Shown piece after piece: positions 49,982 through 61,014 of a stretch of DNA of 64,000 nt (position 1 is its first letter; every line of letters begins with the position of its first letter). The stretch is from contig WNNJ02000347.1 in NCBI GenBank assembly GCA_012934845.2, positions 1 to 64,000 on the forward strand. Direction: 5' to 3'. The stretch comes from Pomphorhynchus laevis. Lineage: Eukaryota; Acanthocephala; Palaeacanthocephala; Echinorhynchida; Pomphorhynchidae. The notes beneath the pieces were generated by a model. That model saw only the letters and a program-made list of their open reading frames with translations. It ran no database searches and was not told the DNA's origin. The translations under genes and the position numbers were made by a program.

Positions 49982-50813
49982 CTTAAATTAAAATATTAAA
50001 ATAGATTTGAAATACTAAGTACAACGTTGTATGCAAAAGAAAATCATTTACAATTAAAATATTTTTTAATTTAGAATACATATGCTGTCGTAATTTTATT
50101 TCAACCTTGAGAGTGTTAAATTCGTATAGATTATTGTAATTTTTTCACCGGATTATAGAGAGAAATATTAATTTTTGAAAAAATTTACAAAATCAAGTAT
50201 TAATATAAACAATAAATTTAATAAAAAAAAATTAATTATTAAATTTAATCAGTTACGAGAAATAAAGTAATTTTTAATTTTAATTTTCATTATATCGATT
50301 TCTCGCTGAACATTGAAATGTTTATGATAATATTGATATAGAGAAGTTTAGATTAAAAAATATAAATTTTAATATGTAATCTTGATTTTAATATTGATAT
50401 TACTAATCTATTACTGTTAGAATATCCAATAAATTATCTTCCAATATATTGCAAAAATATACAATTTTAAAAATAAAGGAAACTATAGTGACAAAATGTA
50501 TGAATTTAAAATAAATTTCAACTTAATTTTGATAAATTTCATATTGATATTTCATATGCGATTATTGACATCATCAGAAGCGAATACGTAAATATGGAAA
50601 ATAGGGATGTTAATCCGTCACTTACAAAACGGATACATCGGAAACAAAATATTTGTTTCAGATAAAGGTAACAGAAGATAGCAAAATATAAATATTTTGT
50701 CATGGTAATGGTCTGTAATCTTTGATGCATCGTCGTTCGATTGAAAATAGGTGAGGACACCTATTTTGTATGTGAGGACATATAGATAGTTTATTATGTA
50801 GATAATTTTTCTT

Positions 50814-50925
50814 TTTACATACATGCAAAGATATACAGGAAGTAGAGAATTTGCCTCTTTACCTTCATGCAGAGATAAAAAAGGAGTAGAGAATTCACCT
50901 CTTTACATACATGCAAATATATATG
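50814..50925 (+). repeat. Short tandem duplication
   Basis: About two units of ~50 bp share TACATACATGCA and AGTAGAGAATT blocks, directly before the 50.9 kb ribozyme-like repeat. 49982-50813 is AT-rich intron without other features. Confidence 0.6.
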
Positions 50926-50941
50926 ACTTTTTCAAAAGTCA

Positions 50942-51020
50942 GGCAGTCGAAACGTCATTGAGATGGCTAATGCTACTGATAGGCGCTGCCGGTCATCTCT
51001 TACTCTAGAAGTGACGAATA
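50942..51020 (+). ncRNA. Hammerhead-like module (family B), decayed copy
   Basis: It starts GGCAGTC-GAAAC and keeps ACGTCATTGAGATGG and GCGCTGCC, but the core reads CTGATAG instead of CTGATGA. Homology to the 46.6-47.0 kb repeats continues to about 51135. It is probably inactive. Confidence 0.45.
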
Positions 51021-51518
51021 GTATGCTCATCTTTGAATGTAGTCCAGTTAAGTACCGAAAGCAGCTTTCAACATATTGCCATATTCCAATTGAATTCTGA
51101 ACAGTTGTTATCAAGCCTCTTTGATGCAACATGTAAGATATAGCACTGGCTATAATACTGTACTGCTATGATGCTATAATCATTAGACAGTGTCGACATA
51201 ATTCGTCTGCTAATGAATTATGTTATTATCGAATATTACAAATGTTTCCAAGTACAAAGGAATAATGAAAAATGAAAAGAATTATAACAAAAAATTAAAT
51301 TAAATTAAAATTAATTTAATATAATTAAAAAAATTAATAAAAAAATTATTATTTAATACTTTATAATTTCAAACTTTAGTTACTAATGACAACAATAGAA
51401 ATATCAAAGCATATACATAATGAAAATGGATTCTTCTGTCTTGTTTCTCTCTGCAAAACTTGGCAATCTCATAAATCAAATATTATTGATCACTAGGCAT
51501 TTAATACTTACATCTTAC

Positions 51519-51569
51519 TTAGATACGTTAGTTCTTTTTGATTCATTTAAGCTTTGCTCAACAAGTATT
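51519..51569 (-). CDS. NO VEIN-like protein, most upstream exon found
   Basis: Acceptor TTTACTTTCAG, 51 bp reading ILVEQSLNESKRTNVS between split codons, donor GTAAGATG. The two leftover bases and the T of the next exon make AAT, so phases agree. There is no start codon here, so the true first exon lies upstream (above 51569) and I could not identify it. Confidence 0.6.
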
Positions 51570-51739
51570 CTGAAAGTAAAAGAGAAGTGGAAAATATGAT
51601 TATATGAAAAACTACAATTATAACTTTTAGCTAACAAACTATATCAAAATGTTCGCCAATACCGTGTTTTTAAATTAGTTAAATTTAATTAGTTTTTTTA
51701 CTACAAAAAAAGTATATTTATACAAAAAATATATATTTA

Positions 51740-52460
51740 ATTGATATCATTACTTATTTCAAATTATATCAGCGTTGGCTGGGAAATGTACTGCAATCAA
51801 TTTGAAAACCTATCTATTTTTCATAATGATTACTATTATAAAACTAGTCATCTATCATTTGCTTCCAATCTTTTAGAATAAAAAGAGCCATCCAAATTAT
51901 TTTTTATATTTTTAAATAAAAACACCTACGTGTCACGTGTCAGTTCTTTTAATGTTGCCTGACGATCATTTGACTCGTCTGCTCTATTGGCAACTAGATT
52001 TTAAAGACTTTCGTCTTATATTTTGCAAATTTAATTGAAATCATTTATGATTTCAAATTAAATCAGCGTTGGTGGAGGGAAGGTGCTACGTTCAATTTGA
52101 AAACCTACCTATTTCTCCTAATGATTACTGTCATCTATAGTTTGTTTTCTAATTTTAAATTGATATACCTGTGCAGTCATTGTTACGATTGAAATTTCAA
52201 TGACTATTTTTATTCTGCACGCTACCTAAATTATATCTATGAGCCAACAGCAGTACGCCACATTTCGGTATTGGTGGACCTCATCAACTACTGATCAAAT
52301 ACCTACGTTTCACGTTTCGGTGCCTTTGGCGTTACCTGAAGATCACTCGACTTGTCTGTTTTTATTGACAATTAGATTGAATGAAAGACTGTCTTACATT
52401 TTGCAAATTTAATTGAAATCCTTTCTGATTTCACATTAAATCAGCGTTGGTGGTGTTACA
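51740..52460. repeat. Degenerate repeat block (three related copies)
   Basis: The blocks AAATCAGCGTTGG, TTGAAAACCTA and AATGATTACT recur near 51760-51840, 52040-52135 and 52410-52460. CACCTACGT-GTTTCACG-like sequence occurs at about 51930 and 52300. The second resembles the 370-bp repeat at 60.4 kb. Confidence 0.55.
52245..52325 (-). ncRNA. Hammerhead-like module (family E relative), decayed
   Basis: On the minus strand GGCACC-GAAAC, then UUGAUGA (52287-52281; C3 changed to U), GGUCC and GGCGUA followed by CUGCUG, with AGUAG before the core. Stem I and the stem III base can still pair; stem II is imperfect. It is related to the 60.4 kb modules but mutated. Confidence 0.4.
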
Positions 52461-52789
52461 TAAAATGACAGCATGCGCCATGATACCTAACATACGTCAT
52501 GTTTACTAAAACATGGATCATGTTACTTTTAATCGAGATTGAATTGTCGCTTTTTATTGAAAATTTAGAAATAGAAATCATAATTCGCTTTCCATTTCTA
52601 TTAAAATATTGCCAAAAAGTATAATATTGACATTTGCCATTTTATAAATTTAAGATTAACAAAGTTTTAAATACCAAGTTCAAACACTTCAGATACAGCA
52701 AAGCGATCTTCTTTTTGTAATAAAACCTCCTTATTCATATGTTAGAGTGAAAAAAACTAGCGTGTGTTGTTATTTCCTTATTTGATCTA

Positions 52790-54165
52790 CATATTTTTTC
52801 TGGGGCCTCTTCCGGGCACCTCCAAATCCGTTGGGACACTCTCTTCTCGTGTTTGTCAGCTTTTGACTGCCGATCAAAGAAGAGAAGTGGCCGCAACTAT
52901 GCTATTAGCCGCCCCATTTGATGTTGCCGGCATCAACATTAGTAGACGTATATTTCTACCTAAGAAAAACCCGGTATGATTTTCTCTGCGGCTAATATCG
53001 ATACAAAATTCCCTCGTATCGATTTACGAAAAAGCGCTTGCGCGTAGAATACGCGATAAATAAAGTAGGCGTAGTTTAATCCCACTAAGTTTCCATGGGT
53101 TCGTCAAAGGTCCATTCAGCAGTAGGTGAAGTGCATAAGTTCTGTCAGGATAATGGTCATCAACTTGCTGTGACTGTTTTCCTTGATTTTTCTGCTGCAT
53201 TTGACCGCATCTCCATTTTTTTGTTATCTCTTCTCTAAGGTCCATCGGGTTGCCTTCGAGAATTGTTAACAGGGTGGAGATACTGCTGTACACCAAGTGA
53301 TTCTATTATGAAGACCATCCAGATGCGCGTCAGTTCTACCCTATTAAGAATGTGCCCCAAGGATCCTCTCTTTCTCCTATCTTGTTCCTTGCTGCTTCCA
53401 TTGAACTCTTTAAAATATTGACGCGAACAACATCTAGTGGTATAAGCTGATGATACCACAGCCCTGTTTCCTGGACGCAGGTGCAAAGACGTAGTCTCGG
53501 ACATCAGCCGTTTCTTTTTAAGATTAAAAGACCAGTTACCCAAGTCCAATCTTATTCTAAACTCCGCTAAATCGCAGGTGGTTGTCTTCCATGGCAGCCC
53601 CGCAACAAAGCAAAAACTAAAGAGATTAGCACTCTCTGCACTCTCCTCCATTTTGACTAATCAACAACTCCACACCTTCACAAGTCGAGTAAAATACCTA
53701 AGGTTCACCGTTACGGTGAACTGGTCGGCGAAAGCTGACCTGGATAGACTTAAATGTATCCTGAAGAGAGCTAGGTGGGCCCTGAACATGCTCCACACCT
53801 GTCATTGAAAGGAAAAACCCAAGTGCGCCTTTGGAGTACTTGGGCTATCTCGGGATTAGTCTTCTTTTCTAGGAGACGTCCCCAGATCAAAGGCTAAGGT
53901 TTCTCAAGCTCCTCGTCTCTCGTTTACCCAGCATAGTTCGCCTCGACTGGACTCTTCGGGGGTGAAAGACCCCGGGTGGATTAGTCGGAAGGCAGCGTGT
54001 TGGATTGGTTGGAGGGATCAGATCTCACTGGACCTGAGGCCGTAATATAGGAAGACTAGGAAATTGATTGTCTTTGACTTTTTCTGGCCTGTTAGTTTCA
54101 TGGCTGTTTATATTTTTTAGTTAATTATCGGTTGTAGTTATTACGAAAATCTTTATTTATTTATC
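52790..54165 (+). mobile_element. R1/Jockey-like LINE, 5'-truncated copy
   Basis: It begins within the pre-RT region (GGCACCTCCAAATCCG, also at 3280 and 56780). It encodes VPQGSSLSPILFLAASIEL, then a second half with VVFHGSPATKQKLKRLALSA and VKYLRFTVTVNWSAKADLDR. It ends in AAAATCTTTATTTATTTAT. The catalytic Asp-Asp region is interrupted. It has several frame breaks and is inactive. Confidence 0.85.
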
Positions 54166-55017
54166 TACATATTTTGGGGAATGGCAATTTGAAACTTGAT
54201 AGATCGAAAATGTAAACGAATAACGCTTGTCGAGGATCAAACGATAGCAATAAAATGCATTTTTCTTAAAATGCAGATATAATCTCAAAGGTAAACGAAG
54301 ATTTTTATTCTAATTATATCTCAGACACGGAGGTGGAGCTTCCTCCGGTGCCAAAATTGGCAAATTTGGTTATTATAAAACTAATACAACGATTTGAAAG
54401 GAAAAATATCTTTAACAAATTGATCAGAAGCTTTAGAGATCAGTATAACGGCAGGATTTTGTTCAACACAATTAAGTACTTCGAGACAGAGGTAAGGATT
54501 TCATTCTGTACCTCTGACCTGGCGATAACATACATATAAAACTTTGAAAAAAGTTCTCTGACTTTGGAACAACAATATATAAACTCATTCAGGCTTCGAT
54601 CAAGATATACAATATTCCGCACTTTCTATCTGAAAAGGATTTAAAGGAGCTAGAAAATAATATTTCCAATGTCTGCTTGGTCAATGTGAGGGATGGCCTT
54701 TTTATTCCCGTGGCATTCGGCTAAACTTACGTAAGCCACGCACATTCTCTAGGGAATAACACATGTAACCCCTTTTTTGGTAATAATTTATCCTTCACAG
54801 TGCTTGATTATGACGGACTGACTTTCCCCTATTGTAATTCATGTCAAATATAGGGGCACTGGGCCTCTAAATGCTCTCTTCCTTGGAGTTGTGGAGTTTG
54901 TGGTTCCTTTGAGGATCATGCTGGCAGAAAATGTGAAAAGCCACCATACTGCATTAAGTGTGACGATAACCATCCTGTATGGTCCAGAAAGTGCAGCAAC
55001 TTTAAATCAAACAAAAT

Positions 55018-55176
55018 CAGACATTGCAGACAATCAGACATTACAATCAGATATCACAATCAGACATTACAATCAGATATCACAATCAAACATTACAATC
55101 AGATATCACAATCAGACATTACAATCAGATATCACAATCAGACATTACAATCAGATATCACAATCAGACATTACAA
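55018..55176 (+). repeat. 26-bp minisatellite inside the LINE ORF1 remnant
   Basis: Repeats of ATCACAATCAGACATTACA plus ATCAG run for about 150 bp between the zinc-knuckle region and the rest of ORF1. This is an expansion within a dead copy. Confidence 0.85.
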
Positions 55177-56877
55177 AGATAGCTCTTCCGGCTATCTTTG
55201 TTGAAGCGACCAAATATAATTTCAACGATAATATAATGACGCAGACAGAAATAATCAAGACCATAGATACAAGGCAGAAGCCAACATGCAGGAACCACAT
55301 AAACTTATCCCACACTTATCCTCAAAGCTATACAAAGTACGAACACTTCATGTGACTACTTTAAAGACAACACAGGCCCCGTACTCAAAGAAAAGAAATG
55401 CATCCTTACAAATCCTTGCTTCAATCAAACTGGCGCAAAAAGAAATAGGTTGGTTCCCACGGGAAATTAAGATTATGCCAGTGGGCAAGTCTTCACACAG
55501 TCTAACCGGATGTGAGACGGGCAACCTACTCACCTCCGGTTCTGACTCGGAGGAGGCATCTCACTCCAGTTAAATCAACACAATAGGGAATTAATCAAAG
55601 GCTTTTTTCACTGAATATCCTTGTGGAATTCGAAAGGTGCTTCAGCCCTTAGCCTTTTATCTGGTAGAGATGCAGATGTTATAGTCCTTCAGAACACGCG
55701 GTCTATCCGTCTCCCTCGGGATATTACTCATTTTATCCCTAAGCACATCTACACCAACTTTACTACGTACATAACCCCCTCACTCCGCTTCATCTCAAGA
55801 TCTTTTAACCCTAGTTAAGTTCTCCTTAAGATCATCCCTATTACTGAACTTTTCTTGAACATCCATATCTTGTTTAGCTATATCACTCTGTAAAAACGGT
55901 AAACGCATCAGCATAGCCAATATCTATATCCGGCCGGGAGAATAACACAAGAACCGTGACCTCCTCGATCGTATATTAGGTAGCGTTTATGACATGTTAC
56001 TTAGTGACTTTAACGATAGAACTGATCGTTAGATTAATGCAGCAAACCGCATAACCAGGAATGACTATCTTATTCACAAACAACCTTCCCCACCTTTTAT
56101 TGATCAACAACTCATTCTCTCCTCGAAATTTTACAGCTACAGAAGATGCGGTTGTTGAAACCCATCTGTACTGGGCAGTATCGTCAACAACAGACCACCT
56201 CTCATGACCTAATTCAATGGCGGTTAGAGGAAGATACGTTGCTAAGAAGGAGGTTTCACTTTGATCATATCAGAATGGCCTTCTTTCAGGCAGCTATCCA
56301 ACTTTTCCCTATAATTGGTAATTAGAGTTTGACCGAATTTAATTTCTACCTCTCTTCGGAAGCTACTGCGTTCCTTTCGACTACCTATAAAGGTCGAATA
56401 TACAATCCCACTCTAACAAAACTCAAGGTCCTCTATAAAATGCTACACCTTCCTAATATCTATGTTTCCGCCGGACATGCCCTCTCGAATGGATACTGGA
56501 GCGCTATATATAAGGTCCAGCTTAGCAGGGATATAGCAAGCATTGCTCACTCTAACCATTCTAAGGCTTCCATCTGGAAGATATTCAAGAAGTTTGTCTG
56601 CTGAAAATAGAGAGCATAGGGTTGGATCGGTAGCATAGGCCTAGACAAAGTTTTGTAGGAGTCAATATCCCTACATTATTATGGAGCAATCAATCTCCCA
56701 AACCAATCCCGCCTTGGTGTGACTTCAGAAGCAGGCACTTATCTGTCACAGATATTCTAAACTCAGGGGGCCACTTCCAGGCACCTCCAAATCCCATGCG
56801 CACTTTCCACTCAGGACTGTCAGCTTTTGACAGACAGTCAGAAATCGCCATCACAATGCTACTAGCATCCACGTTTA

Positions 56878-56995
56878 TTTAATAACAAACGATTATTTAT
56901 TAATAATAAATAATCGATTATTTATTTTTTTTAATAAATAATCGATTTATTTTTTATACTAAAAAATAAATCGATTATATGTCCTAAAGATCTGC
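56878..56995. repeat. Nested AT palindromes
   Basis: ATTTATTAATAATAAAT and repeated AATAAATAATCGATTATT blocks form overlapping perfect hairpins. It is absent from the other LINE copies, so it is an insertion or local expansion. Confidence 0.7.
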
Positions 56996-58499
56996 GGCCT
57001 ATCTCGATTCAAAACTCCTTTATCTCCATTTAAGGAAAAGCGCTTGCGGGTAAAATCCGCGATCTAAGTAGGCGAAATTTAATACTATCAGATTTTCATG
57101 GGCACGTAAAAGATCCATTGGCACATACAGCAATAGGTGAAGCGCATTAGTTTTTCCAAGATAACAGATATCAACTTGCTGTGGCTGTATTTCTTAATTA
57201 TTCTGCTTCATTTGACAGCATTTCAATTCCTTTTGATATCTATTTCTCTCAGATCCGTTAGGTTACCTGCGAGAATTGTTAACAGGGTGGAAATATTGTT
57301 TCATACTAAGCGATTATTCTATGAGATGGCCCTGATGCACGCCAGTTCTACCATATTACCGGTGTGCCTCCAGGATCCCCACTTTCTCCAATCTTGTATC
57401 TTGCTGCCTCCATTGAACTTTACAAAAAAATTAATAGCGACCAACATCTAGTGGTATACGCTGATGATACCACAGTTCTGTTCTTTGGACGAAGGAGCAA
57501 AGATGTAGTCTTGGACATCAGTCGTTTCTTTTTAAGATTAAAAGACCAGCTACCCATATCCAATCTTGTCCTCAATTTCTCTAAATCGCATGTGGTCGTC
57601 CTTCATAGCGCCCCTGCCACCAAAAAGAAACTTAAGAGACTTGCACTCTCTGCACTCTCCTCCATTTTGCAGCCTCAACCACTCCCCATCTTTGCGAGTC
57701 AAGTAAAATATCTAAGGTTCATTATTACGGTGAATTGGTCAGCGAAAGCTGACCTGGATAGACTCAAACTTATCATTAAAAAGGTAGGTGGGCCCTGAAA
57801 CGGGCTTAGCATCTGTCATTAAATGAGAAAACTTAATTGCGCCTCTGGGGTACGTATGCTATCTCGGAATTAGTCTCTTTTCAAGAGGATGTCGCAGGAG
57901 CAAATAAAAGGCTTATCAAGCTCCTCATCTCGCGATTACCAAACATAGTCCGCTTCGACTGGATTCTTCGGGGGGGGGGGTGAAATACCACGGGTGGTTC
58001 AGTCGGAGAGCGACGTGTTGGATTGGCTGGAGGGCTCAGATTCCTGTTGACCTGAAGCCGTAGCATACCGAAGATCACTTGAATTATAAAGACCGGTATG
58101 ACTTTTTGATTTCGTTTTTCTGCATGTATATTTTCAGAGCATTTATCAGTTTTATTGCTTTTAAGAAAATCTTTATTTATTTATGTGAACGATTATTTTC
58201 AAGTATGAATATTATCAAGAGTAAATTAAGATATCGGTTCATTGATGAGAAATTGGAATCGTACAAGGAACGTACATCAGTACGTTCCTCCCGATAATAA
58301 TATCACTTAAGCGGTCCATAAAAATAGTGAGTTATAAAATGTTTAGGATTAAAATATTATCATATTTCTATTTATTAAAAATATCTAGAAATATCAAGAA
58401 ATTCTAAATTTAATTTAATTTAAATTAAAATGATATAATTTTTATTGAAAATTATGTTATTTTAATTAAATGTAACAAAAATTAAATATGAGGAAATAC

Positions 58500-59070
58500 A
58501 TCAATAGCAAGAATTTGGCCCCGCTGCTATGTTGGATCGAAGAATAGGGGCCGAAACCTTATTATAAAGCAGTTCCTCGTGATTACCTTTAATCCTAATT
58601 ATGATACTTCGTATGTTATTTATTAATCACTAAATAAAAATCGAGTTTAATTTTCATTTTATAAATTAAAATTTATTGGATTTCTTAAAAATCAATTAAA
58701 TACTTCAATTTGTACATATTTTAAACTAGGGTTATATAAAAATATGCAAAATAATATTGAAGAAAAAGATACTTATCTAGATATGAACATTAGATAATGT
58801 TAATATGTTCATATGAACATATGTACATATGTTCTAATGTTCATATTTAATAAAATTTAAAAAAATCAAATAATGTAATTTAATTATTGATTAAATTATG
58901 TTAATCTAATTAAAACTACTTTTATTTTTATCGTAAATATGGCATATTTAAATTTATAAGAAATATGTATTGGTATGAACATGAATCAATTCATAAAATT
59001 ACGGAGTTAAAAGTATTTCATTTAAAAACAAATTGTAGTATTTTCGGAAGATTTTGGAAGAGAAATCTTC
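58500..59070 (+). mobile_element. Penelope-like element relic
   Basis: 58517-58557 repeats the GGCCCC...GGGGCC-GAAAC motif of the 17.7-18.7 kb element, followed by the shared CAGTTCCT and AATCCTAATT blocks. 58880-59060 parallels the region after the reverse transcriptase core (AATTTATAAGAAATATGTAT then GAACATGAATC against 18280-18320). It is heavily decayed and partly reordered. Confidence 0.55.
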
Positions 59071-59099
59071 ATTCACTTTTCATTTCTATTTAAATATTA

Positions 59100-60360
59100 T
59101 AATTAATAATAATTAATAATTAATTAATTAATTATTAATTAATTATTAATAATTGACGATTTTCTGAAATACGATAATCTCTGTAAACTGAATATTGATA
59201 TAACAAGACTATCATCGGACTTAGATATCATATATAATTCTCAATGCAATTGAGAATTATATATGATAATATATAATTCTCAATGCAATTATTATATTTC
59301 TCAGATACTCTAACTCGCAGTGGTAAATTTGTAATAGAAATCCATTTTTAAATTTATTTATATTACAAAATACCTAGATTCACTATAAAGTCGTTTATTA
59401 AAGGTCTCCCGATTAAGAGAAGTGTGATTAAATAATCGTTTAAAAATTGGATATTGCAGTAACCCGCTCATCTACTAAATTTATGAATTAACGTCTAGCG
59501 ATCAAATAAACGAATTGTAGTGATCACAGGCTATTCGAGAATATCAACTAAATTGCTCAAGACAAACACCATAACATTGCACCATAACATTGGGTTTGCA
59601 AATTGGCTCACATCTATGCATATAATTATACCATGAAATAAGAATTTTCATTGAAACAAAACTAAATCGCAAATCCACCAAGTTCAGTGCTTTTAAAATC
59701 AACTAAAGTCGAAATGAATGGAAATACCTGAAATTTGTAGATATGTTTATTGTCTCAATATGATAGGTTACGTCTACATCAAAACAAACAGAACAATGTT
59801 AAGCTCAATATTGATAGATGTGACAATCTACAATTATAAAATGTTTAAAAATTAGAATTCAGAAACGAATATTTAAGCAAAATCAAAATAAGCGTAAATC
59901 CTATCAAATAATTAAAATAGATAGTATAATATTCAAATAGTAGATAATTAGAATCGATAATTTGAGTTGATTCAGTGCATTATTTATTTTTTAAAGAAAA
60001 TTAAATATGGAAAATGCCGGTCCGGTTGCGGGGCAGCGGATTAAGTACAAAAACAAATTTAATTTTAAAGTGGTATTTTAATTTTTTTAAATATTAGCAT
60101 TTTCATTTTAAAAATGGATGAAAAATTGAATAAAAAATGATTAAATGCTCTTCACATTACATTCACTTTCTTAAGTTTCGAGTTTCTGGGTTATGTTTAT
60201 TCAATTTCCTGAAATTTTGATTCAACGGGTTACTCATCTATTGCGTATAATTTCAATAGACTTTACATTTAGCAAATTAGGTTAGTTTCCCGTTTATTGA
60301 AATAAACAGAAATAACTGAGAAAACGCGACATTATAGATCAAGTTCAGTAAATATGTAAT
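59100..60360. other. AT-rich region, no supported gene
   Basis: There are small palindromes near 59225-59295 and a short isolated GC-rich patch at about 60015-60045. No ORF or repeat of note. Confidence 0.5.
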
Positions 60361-60414
60361 TCATCATTAGGTCGGCTTCATAAATTATCCTCGTGTGAAG
60401 TCTTTAATCCTAGA

Positions 60415-60495
60415 TGCAGCACTGTACACTACAATCAGCGTAGGTGGACCTCATCAGCAGTGAGCCTACGCCTACCTTTCGTGTTTCGGTCCTTT
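60415..60495 (-). ncRNA. Hammerhead-like ribozyme module (family E), copy 1
   Basis: On the minus strand: GGACC (60492-60488), GAAAC (60487-60483), stem III strand ACAC and apical GCGUAGG, Ib CACUG (60462-60458), CUGAUGA (60457-60451), IIa GGUCC (60450-60446), apical CCUACGC, GUGU (60429-60426), cleavage A (60425), Ia CAGUG (60424-60420). All stems are perfect and the core is intact. Confidence 0.68.
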
Positions 60496-60784
60496 AATGA
60501 TCTGCTGAAATTTTCCTCTGCTGCCTTTCTGTAAAAACAAACGATACAGTTTGTAAGGAACACATTTCCACTTGTGCAAACTGTACGTTGTTTCCGTCTT
60601 TTGTAACAAAAAGACGGAGATAGCACTACAGTTGCCGGAAACAACCGACAATCTGTCTTTTGAATTTTCTTGACAGGAAACCGGAATCTGCCAGGTTAAT
60701 AGAATGAATAATTGCATACACGAGCGAGTATCATCATTTGGTCGGCTTCATAAATTATCCTCGTGTGAAGTCTTTAATCCTAGA

Positions 60785-60865
60785 TGCAGCACTGTACACT
60801 ACAATCAGCGTAGGTGGACCTCATCAGCAGTGAGCCTACGCCTACCTTTCGTGTTTCGGTCCTTT
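60785..60865 (-). ncRNA. Hammerhead-like ribozyme module (family E), copy 2
   Basis: Same sequence shifted by 370 bp, with CUGAUGA at 60827-60821. The two copies together would allow a tandem-dimer ribozyme. Confidence 0.68.
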
Positions 60866-61014
60866 AATGATCTGCTGAAATTTTCCTCTGCTGCCTTTCT
60901 GTAAAAACAAACGATACAGTTTGTAAGGAACACATTTCCACTTGTGCAAACTGTACGTTGTAAATATGTAATTACATCTAATACAGGAATAATTATAATT
61001 AAATCATTTTTCAC

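Larger units (their letters stand above)
54180..58190 (+). mobile_element. R1/Jockey-like LINE, most complete copy (ORF1 and ORF2 remnants)
   Basis: ORF1 remnant: a basic segment (54333-54539), then three CCHC zinc knuckles at about 54830-55010 (CX2CX4HX4C spacing, for example CGVCGSFEDHAGRKC). ORF2 remnant: endonuclease start VWNSKGASALSLLSGRDADV (about 55620), reverse transcriptase with PGSPLSPILYLAASIEL and the intact catalytic VVYADDTTVLFFG (57364-57500), and C-terminal VKYLRFIITVNWSAKADLDR. It ends in AAAATCTTTATTTATTTAT. Many frame breaks and an inserted palindromic AT block (56878-56995) make it inactive. It lies head-to-tail behind the 52.8 kb copy. Confidence 0.87.
60363..60962 (-). 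repeat. 370-bp tandem repeat, about 1.6 units
   Basis: 60363-60592 and 60733-60962 look nearly identical and are offset by 370 bp. The ORFs seen on both strands are copies of each other and carry no domain. Each unit holds a ribozyme-like module read on the minus strand. The intervening 140 bp contains a hairpin of GTTTCCGTCTTTT with its complement. Confidence 0.9.

Noticed and set aside
50560-50720. Minus-strand CUGAUGA at about 50575
   Set aside because: The only upstream GAAAC forms its own hairpin with GUUUC and its flank does not pair with the sequence after CUGAUGA.
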